A program made the position numbers and the translations under genes. Shown one piece after another: positions 16,963 through 24,057 of a stretch of 64,000 bases of DNA. This stretch comes from Flavobacterium sp. IMCC34852 (GTDB taxonomy: Bacteria > Bacteroidota > Bacteroidia > Flavobacteriales > Flavobacteriaceae), in contig NZ_CP121446.1 of assembly GCF_030643905.1 (NCBI RefSeq), positions 310,001-374,000 on the forward strand. The letters run 5' to 3'. The notes below the pieces were generated by a model. It was not told where the DNA came from. It saw only the letters and a list, made by a program, of their open reading frames with translations, and searched no databases. The first letter of the stretch is position 1, and every line of letters starts with the position of its first letter.

Positions 16963-17640
16963 TTACTTTAAATTTTTTCCGCCTACGACCGCCACGATTT
17001 CTCCTTTTGGTGGTTTGGCTTCAAAGTGTTTTAAAACCTCAGCGGCTGTTCCGCGAATGGTTTCTTCGTGTAGTTTTGATAATTCTCTGGAAACCGAAAC
17101 CGGTCGGTCTGTGCCAAAATACAGTACAAATTCGGCCAAAGTTTTGACCAATTTATGCGGTGAAACATAGAAAATCATGGTTCTGTTTTCTTCGGCTAGC
17201 GCCAAATAACGAGTTTGTCGGCCTTTTTTTTCAGGCAGAAAACCTTCGAAAACAAATCTATCGTTGGGCAAACCGCTATTGACCAAAGCCGGTACAAAAG
17301 CCGTGGCGCCGGGCAAACAATCGACTTCAATATTATTTTCCACACAAGCGCGCGTCAATAAAAAACCGGGATCAGAAATCGCAGGTGTTCCGGCATCACT
17401 TATCAAAGCAATTGATTCTCCGGCTTGCAAACGCTTGACCAAATTCTCAACGGTTTTATGTTCGTTATGCATGTGATGGCTATGCATGTGTGTGGTAATC
17501 TCAAAATGTTTGAGAAGTTTTCCGCTGGTGCGTGTGTCTTCGGCCAAAATCAAATCGACTTCTTTCAAAACTTTTATCGCTCTGAAAGTCATGTCTTCTA
17601 AGTTGCCTATTGGCGTTGGAACAATGTAGAGTTTGGACAT
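16963..17640 (-). CDS. rsmI: 16S rRNA (cytidine(1402)-2'-O)-methyltransferase
   Basis: A 225-residue SAM-dependent tetrapyrrole-methylase-fold enzyme that methylates C1402 of 16S rRNA. The signature VPTPIGNLEDMTFRAI is at residues ~8-23, EDTRTSGKLLKHF follows near 35, and SAM-binding ALISDAGTPAISDPG lies at ~78-92. It lacks the C-terminal extension of the E. coli enzyme, as short Bacteroidota forms do. Its ATG follows immediately after the TAA of the acidic upstream gene, so the two are probably translationally coupled. Confidence 0.95.
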   Translation of the reverse strand: MSKLYIVPTPIGNLEDMTFRAIKVLKEVDLILAEDTRTSGKLLKHFEITTHMHSHHMHNEHKTVENLVKRLQAGESIALISDAGTPAISDPGFLLTRACVENNIEVDCLPGATAFVPALVNSGLPNDRFVFEGFLPEKKGRQTRYLALAEENRTMIFYVSPHKLVKTLAEFVLYFGTDRPVSVSRELSKLHEETIRGTAAEVLKHFEAKPPKGEIVAVVGGKNLK

Positions 17641-18570
17641 TTACTTAAATTTATTCTCCACAACCGCCATAAAACGTTCAATATAATCTTCTTTACCAAC
17701 CCAATAATCATAGTCGGGAATCACCATTTCATTCAAGAAATTTTTGGCTTCTTCTAAAGTATCGAATGTATTTAATTGCGAAATCACACGGTTAAAATCT
17801 TCATTGCTTTCACCAAAAAGATTGTTTACAAAAGCCACTCTGTCATTCAATCCAATCTCTATGGTTTTGGAAAATGCAGTGTTCAATGCAGCCGGTTTTT
17901 CGGTAGTTTCTTCTTTGGTTTCTGTGGCAAAGAGCGAAACTTCATTGGGTTTTACAAAAACAGGATCTACATAATTTTCTCCCAATAAATCTTCCAACGC
18001 TACATGCTTGGTGTCAGGTTTTACTTCTGAAGCCGTTTCTGCCGGTTCAATTTGCTCTGCCAGTTCGCTATCGCTCGGGTCTTCCTCTTCTTCCGCCAAT
18101 TCAAATATGGGTTTGAAAACCGGTTCTTCTTCGTCAATTTTAGTCTCAGTTACAACTTCTTCCTCCATTTCTTCATCCAAAACAGGTTCCACTTCTTCTT
18201 CGGCTTCTTCCGAAACTACCGTTTGCTCTTCCGATTCACTATCGTTTGAATCTTCAGCTGCTGAAGTTTCTTCCTCAACAATTACCTCCGATTGTGTTTC
18301 CTCAACAGTTGGTTCTTCTGTCGGTTTTACTTCAAAAACCATTTCTTTGGCTTCTTCAACCTGTGAATGTTGCGCTAATTTTTCTTCCAAAACCGCAACC
18401 TCAACATCCTCTTTTACCGATTCAAAATTGTCTTGGTAAAACTTTAAAACGGTTAGTGTTTCATATAATTTTTGGGTTTCTTTATACAATTGATCGACTT
18501 CCGACTTGTTTTTCAGTTTCAAAATTCGGTGGGCAATGCTGATTAATTCGGCTTCTAATCGTTTTTTCAT
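17641..18570 (-). CDS. Acidic, Glu-rich protein of unknown function (RsmI partner)
   Basis: A 309-residue protein in three parts: a basic helical N-terminus (MKKRLEAELISIAHRILKLK), a long Glu/Ser/Val-rich, probably disordered middle (about residues 75-200), and a conserved-looking C-terminal module beginning TIEIGLNDRVAFVNNLFG and ending YIERFMAVVENKFK, which I recall from many Bacteroidota proteins of this kind. There is no signal peptide, so it is cytoplasmic. I start it at the ATG at 18570; an in-frame TTG at 18594 is less likely. Its stop abuts the rsmI start. No function can be assigned. Confidence 0.75.
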   Translation of the reverse strand: MKKRLEAELISIAHRILKLKNKSEVDQLYKETQKLYETLTVLKFYQDNFESVKEDVEVAVLEEKLAQHSQVEEAKEMVFEVKPTEEPTVEETQSEVIVEEETSAAEDSNDSESEEQTVVSEEAEEEVEPVLDEEMEEEVVTETKIDEEEPVFKPIFELAEEEEDPSDSELAEQIEPAETASEVKPDTKHVALEDLLGENYVDPVFVKPNEVSLFATETKEETTEKPAALNTAFSKTIEIGLNDRVAFVNNLFGESNEDFNRVISQLNTFDTLEEAKNFLNEMVIPDYDYWVGKEDYIERFMAVVENKFK

Positions 18571-18670
18571 GAGTGTTGAAATTATTTGGAACAAGCTAGT
18601 GTTTTCTGTAAATTTTCCTCCGTTGCATTTATTTAACCTTGGGAAGAAGTAACGGTAATTAAAATTTTTC

Positions 18671-18678
18671 TACATTTG
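18671..18678 (+). promoter_or_regulatory. -7 box upstream of thymidine kinase
   Basis: Perfect TACATTTG about 90 nt before the tdk ATG at 18770, leaving a leader of roughly 85 nt. Confidence 0.45.
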
Positions 18679-18769
18679 AATCGACGTAAAAATAGAAAAA
18701 AATGACGTCCGTTTGTTTTCGTTACAAAGTAATAAAAACTATTCATTTTTAGCGCAAGAAAAATACAAA

Positions 18770-19390
18770 ATGTTTCTCGAAAATACAGTAAATCATAAAG
18801 AACAATTTGGTTGGATTGAAGTCATCTGCGGATCGATGTTTTCGGGTAAAACAGAAGAACTGATTCGCCGATTGAAAAGGGCTCAATTTGCCAAACAAAA
18901 AGTGGAGATTTTCAAACCTTCCATCGATACGCGCTACGATGAGGAAATGGTGGTTTCCCACAATAAAAACGAAATTCGTTCCACTCCGGTTCCGGCGGCG
19001 GCTAATATTCGAATTTTAGCACAAGGTTGTGATGTTGTTGGCATTGACGAAGCGCAGTTTTTTGATGACGAAATTATATCGGTTTGTAATGATTTGGCCA
19101 ATTCAGGAATCAGAGTGATTGTTGCCGGATTAGACATGGATTTTAAAGGCAATCCTTTCGGACCAATGCCGGCTTTGATGGCGACTGCCGAATATGTAAC
19201 CAAAGTGCACGCCGTTTGTACCCGAACAGGTAATTTAGCCCATTACAGTTTCCGAAAAAATGACAACGAAAAACTGGTCATGCTGGGTGAAACAGAAGAA
19301 TATGAACCTTTGAGTCGCGCTGCTTATTTTAATGCCATGCGCGAAAACATGGTGGTAAAAGACGCCGAAAACCTATCTAAAGAAGAATAA
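18770..19390 (+). CDS. tdk: Thymidine kinase (TK1 type)
   Basis: A 206-residue salvage enzyme phosphorylating thymidine to dTMP. The P-loop GSMFSGKT is at residues 21-28, the Walker B-like DEAQFF at 93-98, and the donor/lasso segment [15 protein letters not shown] at 120-134. The zinc ribbon is unusual: where TK1 enzymes normally have CxxC, this protein has only Cys150 (AVCTRTGN), and no second Cys pair follows, so the structural zinc site looks lost. The ATG at 18770 fits better than a TTG 57 nt upstream. The MurF-Alr gene starts 4 nt after the stop. Confidence 0.93.
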   Translation: MFLENTVNHKEQFGWIEVICGSMFSGKTEELIRRLKRAQFAKQKVEIFKPSIDTRYDEEMVVSHNKNEIRSTPVPAAANIRILAQGCDVVGIDEAQFFDDEIISVCNDLANSGIRVIVAGLDMDFKGNPFGPMPALMATAEYVTKVHAVCTRTGNLAHYSFRKNDNEKLVMLGETEEYEPLSRAAYFNAMRENMVVKDAENLSKEE

Positions 19391-19394
19391 CCTC

Positions 19395-21839
19395 TTGACA
19401 CAAACCCTTAGAAATATCATTCCCATCATCAAGGCCAATTGGATCGGCCAAAATGATGTAGCCGTTATTGACGCGATTTCTATCGACAGTCGCTCGTTGC
19501 AAAATGGCGAAAACACTTTGTTTTTTGCCATTTCCGGACCCAATAATGACGGTCATTCCTATATTGAAGAACTAATTGAAAAAGGCGTAAAGCATTTTGT
19601 GGTGACACACATTCCGGAAAAAGTGAGCGGAAAAGCTAATTTTCTGGTGGTAGAAAACACTTTGGAAGCGTTGCAGAAATTCGCTTCGTATTACCGAAGT
19701 TTATTCGACTTTCCCATTATTGGTATTACCGGAAGTAATGGCAAAACCATTATCAAAGAATGGTTGAATTTTCTTTTAAGTCCGGATTACAATATCATCC
19801 GAAGCCCAAAAAGTTACAACTCACAAGTTGGTGTTCCGTTATCGATTTTAGGCATCAATGAAAAACACAACCTCGGAATTTTTGAAGCCGGAATTTCTAC
19901 GATGAATGAAATGGAAAAACTCCAAAAAATCATTCGCCCAACGATTGGCATTTTGTCCAATATCGGTTCGGCACACGATGAAGGTTTTCCCAGCGTAGCC
20001 GAAAAAATAAAAGAGAAATTAAAACTTTTTACTTCGGTAAATGTTTTGATTTTGAACAAGAATAAAACCATTAATGCGTTTGTAAACCAAAAAATAAAAA
20101 CCTTCAGTTGGTGTTCAGACGATAAAAGTGCGGATGTTTATATCACCAAAAAAAACACCGGCGATTTAACCGAATTGCAAGTGACTTATAAAGAAGATAC
20201 TTTCCCTATTGTCATTCCGTTTCAAGACCAAGCTTCGGTAGAAAATGCGATTCATTGCATGATGGTGATGCTTTATTTTGGCTATAATCACAAAGTCATT
20301 CAAACTCGAATGGCGCAATTGTATCCGGTGGAAATGCGTTTGAAAGTCAAAAACGGGATTTACAATTGTACGATAATCGATGACAGTTACAGCTCTGATT
20401 TTCAGTCGCTGAAGATTGCATTAGACTTTTTGGAACACCAAAAACAGCACAAAAAGAAAACGCTTATTCTCTCGGATATTTTTCAAAGTGGGTTGAACAA
20501 TGAAGAGTTGTATTCTCAAGTTTCGCAATTGATTATTTCGAATAAAATATCGCGAGTGATTGGCATTGGCGAGACTATTTCTCAATACAAAAGCAAGTTC
20601 ATCAACAGTGTTACGTTTAAAAATGTAGTCGAATTTGCTCAGTCATTTGACCGATTGAATTTTGAAAACGAAACCATATTAGTCAAAGGCGCGCGTGATT
20701 TTCATTTTGAAGAAATCGTCTCCATGCTTGAGGAGAAAACCCATGAAACCGTTTTAGAAATTAACCTGAATGCAGTTAGTCATAATCTGAATTTCTTTAA
20801 ATCGAAATTGGCTCCGAAGACTAAAATGATGGTCATGGTCAAAGCTTTTGGCTATGGTAACGGCGGATTTGAAATTGCGAAATTATTAGAACACCACAAA
20901 GTTGATTATCTCGGTGTGGCTTTCGCCGATGAAGGAATTTCACTGAAAAATGCCGGAATTACGGTTCCGATTATGGTGATGAATCCTGAAACAACGAGTT
21001 TCCCGGCTATCATTCAGCACCACTTAGAACCCGAAATCTATTCGATAAAAGGCTTGAAAGCTTTCTTAAAAATTGCCGAACAAAAGAAACTCAAAAACTT
21101 CCCGATACATCTTAAAATAGACACCGGAATGCACCGATTGGGCTTTGAAGAAGAACATTTAGCCGAATTAATTTCCATACTAAAAGACAATGAAACGGTT
21201 CAAATTAAAAGTGTATTATCACACATGGCCACAAGTGATGATTTGAAACACGATGCTTTTGCCCAATCCCAAATTGCTTTGTTTGAAAAACTGTCGACTC
21301 AATTATTATCAGCATTAAAAATAAAACCGATCCGACATATTTTAAACACTTCCGGCATTTCCAATTACCCCGATGCGCAATATGACATGGTTCGCTTAGG
21401 CATTGGTTTATACGGTATTTCCAACGATGAAGAGGAACAAAAGTATTTGGAAAATGTAGGCACTTTAAAATCTGTTATTTCTCAGATAAGAACGATTGAC
21501 CAAGGCGAAAGCGTGGGCTACGGCAGAAGGTTTATAGCAGAAAAAGAAACCAAAATCGCGACAATTCCTATAGGTTACGCTGATGGCATTCGCAGAAGTT
21601 GGGGCAATGGTTTGGGTTATGTGGTTATCAATAATAAACCGGCTAAAATTGTCGGTAGTATTTGTATGGACATGTTGATGGTAGATGTAACAAATATCGA
21701 TTGCAAAGAAGGCAATGCAGTGATTGTTTTTGGCGAAAATCCATCCGTGAATCATATTGCGAAGCAATTGAACACCATTCCGTATGAAATTCTGACCGGT
21801 ATTTCGCAACGTGTAAAAAGAGTATTTTTCAGAGAATAG
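19395..21839 (+). CDS. Bifunctional MurF / alanine racemase
   Basis: An 814-residue fusion joining two steps of peptidoglycan synthesis. Residues 1 to ~450 are UDP-MurNAc-tripeptide:D-Ala-D-Ala ligase, with the ATP loop GITGSNGKT near 110 and the Mur signature EAGISTMNEME. Residues ~455-814 are a fold-III alanine racemase, with the PLP lysine at ~483 (VKAFGYGNG), KIDTGMHRLGF, and the second-base region GYADGIRR. MurF is catalytically plausible but has an unusual KTIIKEW after the loop. The fusion supplies D-Ala next to its user and is typical of Bacteroidota. The start codon is TTG, 4 nt after tdk. Confidence 0.93.
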   Translation: MTQTLRNIIPIIKANWIGQNDVAVIDAISIDSRSLQNGENTLFFAISGPNNDGHSYIEELIEKGVKHFVVTHIPEKVSGKANFLVVENTLEALQKFASYYRSLFDFPIIGITGSNGKTIIKEWLNFLLSPDYNIIRSPKSYNSQVGVPLSILGINEKHNLGIFEAGISTMNEMEKLQKIIRPTIGILSNIGSAHDEGFPSVAEKIKEKLKLFTSVNVLILNKNKTINAFVNQKIKTFSWCSDDKSADVYITKKNTGDLTELQVTYKEDTFPIVIPFQDQASVENAIHCMMVMLYFGYNHKVIQTRMAQLYPVEMRLKVKNGIYNCTIIDDSYSSDFQSLKIALDFLEHQKQHKKKTLILSDIFQSGLNNEELYSQVSQLIISNKISRVIGIGETISQYKSKFINSVTFKNVVEFAQSFDRLNFENETILVKGARDFHFEEIVSMLEEKTHETVLEINLNAVSHNLNFFKSKLAPKTKMMVMVKAFGYGNGGFEIAKLLEHHKVDYLGVAFADEGISLKNAGITVPIMVMNPETTSFPAIIQHHLEPEIYSIKGLKAFLKIAEQKKLKNFPIHLKIDTGMHRLGFEEEHLAELISILKDNETVQIKSVLSHMATSDDLKHDAFAQSQIALFEKLSTQLLSALKIKPIRHILNTSGISNYPDAQYDMVRLGIGLYGISNDEEEQKYLENVGTLKSVISQIRTIDQGESVGYGRRFIAEKETKIATIPIGYADGIRRSWGNGLGYVVINNKPAKIVGSICMDMLMVDVTNIDCKEGNAVIVFGENPSVNHIAKQLNTIPYEILTGISQRVKRVFFRE

Positions 21840-21912
21840 TTTTAAAAAAATATGAATCATTTAAAAAATTAACTATTTTAGTATCACTATAACCATTTAA
21901 AACAAATTAATT

Positions 21913-22329
21913 ATGGGATTTTTTAGCGATTTCAAAGCGTCTTTGATGAAAGGCGATGTATTAAGTTTAGCCACTGCAGTTGTTATTGGTGGCGCTTTTG
22001 GAAAAATTGTAGGTTCTGCAGTTGATGACATTATTATGCCTATTGTAGGTGTCATTACAGGTGGTATCGATTTTACTACTAAGTTTATTGCTCTGAATGG
22101 TCAAAGCTACGAAAACCTTGAGGCTGCCAAAAAAGCCGGCGCTGCAGTAATGACATATGGTAATTTTGTCCAAGCTGTGATTAACTTTGTTATTATTGCT
22201 TTGTTTATTTTTACTGTACTAAGAGCTGCGGAAAAAGCCAAAAAGAAAGAAGAAGCTGCTCCGGCTGCACCAGCAGGACCAACTCAAGAAGAATTGCTTA
22301 CTCAAATCAGAGATTTACTGAAAAAGTAG
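21913..22329 (+). CDS. mscL: Large-conductance mechanosensitive channel MscL
   Basis: A 138-residue inner-membrane channel that opens under hypo-osmotic stress. It has the N-terminal amphipathic helix [21 protein letters not shown], a pore-lining TM1 ([23 protein letters not shown], residues ~21-43), the periplasmic loop, and TM2 ([18 protein letters not shown], ~88-105), followed by a charged C-terminal helix with an Ala/Pro-rich linker. Length and order fit the family. It is monocistronic. Confidence 0.96.
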   Translation: MGFFSDFKASLMKGDVLSLATAVVIGGAFGKIVGSAVDDIIMPIVGVITGGIDFTTKFIALNGQSYENLEAAKKAGAAVMTYGNFVQAVINFVIIALFIFTVLRAAEKAKKKEEAAPAAPAGPTQEELLTQIRDLLKK

Positions 22330-22356
22330 TACCGCTACATTATATATTCTAATTTA

Positions 22357-22375
22357 TCCTGAACTGGTTTCAGGA
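22357..22375. repeat. Short palindrome TCCTGAA-N5-TTCAGGA
   Basis: A perfect 7-bp inverted repeat after mscL, just before the terminator. It is similar in design to the palindromes at 11208 and 15325. Confidence 0.5.
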
Positions 22376-22377
22376 CT

Positions 22378-22411
22378 AAACCGCTTCTTCATTGGAGCGG
22401 TTTTTCTTTTT
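22378..22411 (+). terminator. Terminator after mscL
   Basis: Stem AAACCGCT (22378-22385) with AGCGGTTT (22396-22403), followed by a T-rich run. Confidence 0.75.
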
Positions 22412-22478
22412 TTACAGAAGTGCTTTTCGAATTCAGTAATTTTTATACCAAAAACAAAAAGAGCTTTTGTTTTCTGAT

Positions 22479-22486
22479 TACTTTTG
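22479..22486 (+). promoter_or_regulatory. -7 box of asd
   Basis: Perfect TACTTTTG, 34 nt before the ATG at 22521. It lies inside the longer reading frame, which supports the shorter start. Confidence 0.5.
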
Positions 22487-22520
22487 TACTTCAAATTTTA
22501 TTAAATCTAAATTATATTTT

Positions 22521-23510
22521 ATGAAAGTTGCTGTAGTAGGCGCAACCGGCATGGTTGGCGAAGTGATGCTTCAAGTATTGGCGGAAAGAAATTTTCCCGT
22601 AACCGAATTAATTCCCGTAGCTTCTGAGAAATCAGTGGGAAAGGAAATCGAATTTAAGGGCAAGAAGTATAAAGTAGTAGGTTTACAAACAGCAGTAGAC
22701 ATGAAAGCCGATATCGCTTTGTTTTCTGCCGGTGGCGAAACCTCTTTAGCTTGGGCACCCAAATTTGCCGAAGCCGGAACCACAGTAATCGACAATTCAT
22801 CCGCTTGGAGAATGGATCCGACAAAAAAATTAGTAGTTCCTGAAATCAATGCTTCTGAATTGACCAAAGAAGATAAAATCATTGCCAATCCAAACTGTTC
22901 GACTATTCAAATGGTAATGGTTTTAGCACCATTGCATAAAAAATACAACATCAAACGTGTGATTGTTTCTACTTATCAATCCATCACAGGAACCGGTGTG
23001 AAAGCAGTACAACAATTGGAAAATGAATATGCCGGCGTGCAAGGTGAAATGGCATATAAATACCAAATCCACCGCAATGCCATTCCACAATGTGACAGTT
23101 TTGAAGACAATGGTTACACCAAAGAAGAAATGAAACTGGTTCGCGAAACCCAAAAGATTATCGGAGACAAATCTATCGCGGTTACCGCAACTGCTATAAG
23201 AATTCCGGTTGTTGGCGGACACAGTGAAGCAGTCAATGTCGAATTTTCTAATGATTTTGACGTAAACGAAGTCAGAAATATTTTGCATCATACAGCTGGC
23301 GTAACCGTACAAGATAACAACGACACTTACACTTATCCTATGCCATTGTATGCCCAAGGCAAAGACGATGTGTTTGTGGGTAGAATTCGTCGTGATGAAA
23401 GTCAGCCCAACTCTTTAAACATGTGGATTGTAGCCGATAACTTGAGAAAAGGCGCGGCAACTAATACGGTTCAGATTGCTGAATATTTAGTAGCCAATAA
23501 ACTGGTTTAA
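22521..23510 (+). CDS. asd: Aspartate-semialdehyde dehydrogenase
   Basis: A 329-residue NADP-dependent enzyme making aspartate semialdehyde from aspartyl phosphate, the step after aspartate kinase (gene at 4136-5389). The dinucleotide loop GATGMVG is at residues 7-13. The catalytic cysteine is Cys126 in NPNCSTIQMV. The C-terminal signature RIPVVGGHSEAVNVEF is present with the active-site His. The ATG at 22521 gives the correct family N-terminus (MKVAVVGATG), and the upstream 18 codons are excluded. Confidence 0.97.
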   Translation: MKVAVVGATGMVGEVMLQVLAERNFPVTELIPVASEKSVGKEIEFKGKKYKVVGLQTAVDMKADIALFSAGGETSLAWAPKFAEAGTTVIDNSSAWRMDPTKKLVVPEINASELTKEDKIIANPNCSTIQMVMVLAPLHKKYNIKRVIVSTYQSITGTGVKAVQQLENEYAGVQGEMAYKYQIHRNAIPQCDSFEDNGYTKEEMKLVRETQKIIGDKSIAVTATAIRIPVVGGHSEAVNVEFSNDFDVNEVRNILHHTAGVTVQDNNDTYTYPMPLYAQGKDDVFVGRIRRDESQPNSLNMWIVADNLRKGAATNTVQIAEYLVANKLV

Positions 23511-23513
23511 TTG

Positions 23514-23533
23514 ATTCTCGTCTTGACGGGAAT
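23514..23533. repeat. Short inverted repeat after asd
   Basis: ATTCTCGTC-TT-GACGGGAAT, a 9-bp stem with one T-G wobble, directly after the asd stop. It may be another member of the dispersed palindromes. Confidence 0.4.
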
Positions 23534-23547
23534 GACAAATAATGTAG

Positions 23548-23597
23548 TCCGTCCGATTTTACAAATCCTAAAGTTTGTTAAAATCGGACGGATTTTT
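23548..23597 (+). terminator. Terminator after asd
   Basis: A long stem TCCGTCCGATTTTA with TAAAATCGGACGGA, extended by CAAA/TTTG, followed by a T run. Its T run lies just upstream of the next gene's -7 box. Confidence 0.85.
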
Positions 23598-23610
23598 TAT
23601 ATCAATGTAC

Positions 23611-23618
23611 TACATTTG
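23611..23618 (+). promoter_or_regulatory. -7 box of the His-rich gene
   Basis: Perfect TACATTTG with only 5 nt between its last G and the ATG at 23624. The mRNA may be leaderless. Confidence 0.5.
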
Positions 23619-23623
23619 CTTCC

Positions 23624-23977
23624 ATGAAAAGAAAATTACTTTTTACAAATGCATTGATGGGATTGATGATATTGTTCGCAATATTCTTTCAGTCTATTCA
23701 CTCTTTTGAGCATTTGGTAAAGCAGTTTTCAGAGAAAGAGTGTCATCACGTTTACCACGAACACAAAACCGAAGTTACCCATGGCCATGATGGTTTAGAA
23801 AAGTGTTTTGTCTGTGAATTTGCCTTCAGCAATTATACTTCGACACCTGTAAAACCTTTTGACTTTAGAAATAAAGAAGTTCCCACTTTATACACTTTTT
23901 TCTATTCCAAAGAAATTACTCAGAAGTTTCGAGGTTCACTTTTTGCGCTTCGGGCACCACCGTTTTTTATTGTTTAA
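23624..23977 (+). CDS. Small His/Cys-rich exported or membrane protein
   Basis: A 117-residue protein with an N-terminal hydrophobic segment (residues ~8-25, signal or anchor), then a dense potential metal-binding stretch at residues 40-64: Cys40, His41-42, His45, His47, His53, His55 and CFVC at 61-64. The remaining ~50 residues are aromatic and basic, ending APPFFIV. It is not recognised as a named family. The TonB receptor gene follows 80 nt downstream on the same strand, so a role in periplasmic handling or sensing of a metal (zinc, copper or nickel) is inferred. Confidence 0.65.
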   Translation: MKRKLLFTNALMGLMILFAIFFQSIHSFEHLVKQFSEKECHHVYHEHKTEVTHGHDGLEKCFVCEFAFSNYTSTPVKPFDFRNKEVPTLYTFFYSKEITQKFRGSLFALRAPPFFIV

Positions 23978-24010
23978 ATCGAATTTGTTTCAGTTACTTC
24001 TGAAATCCTT

Positions 24011-24029
24011 AACCGAAAAAGCTTCGGTT
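24011..24029. repeat. Hairpin between His-rich gene and TonB receptor gene
   Basis: AACCGAA-AAAGC-TTCGGTT, a 7-bp perfect stem without a T run. It is more like an attenuator or mRNA-processing hairpin than a terminator. Confidence 0.4.
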
Positions 24030-24057
24030 GTTATTCATTTACAATAAAATATCATTT

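Noticed and set aside
18008..18439. Ser-rich plus-strand ORF of 143 residues
   Set aside because: It is the antisense of the Glu-rich segment of the acidic protein; GAA/GAG codons give TTC/CTC and Ser-rich frames by composition.
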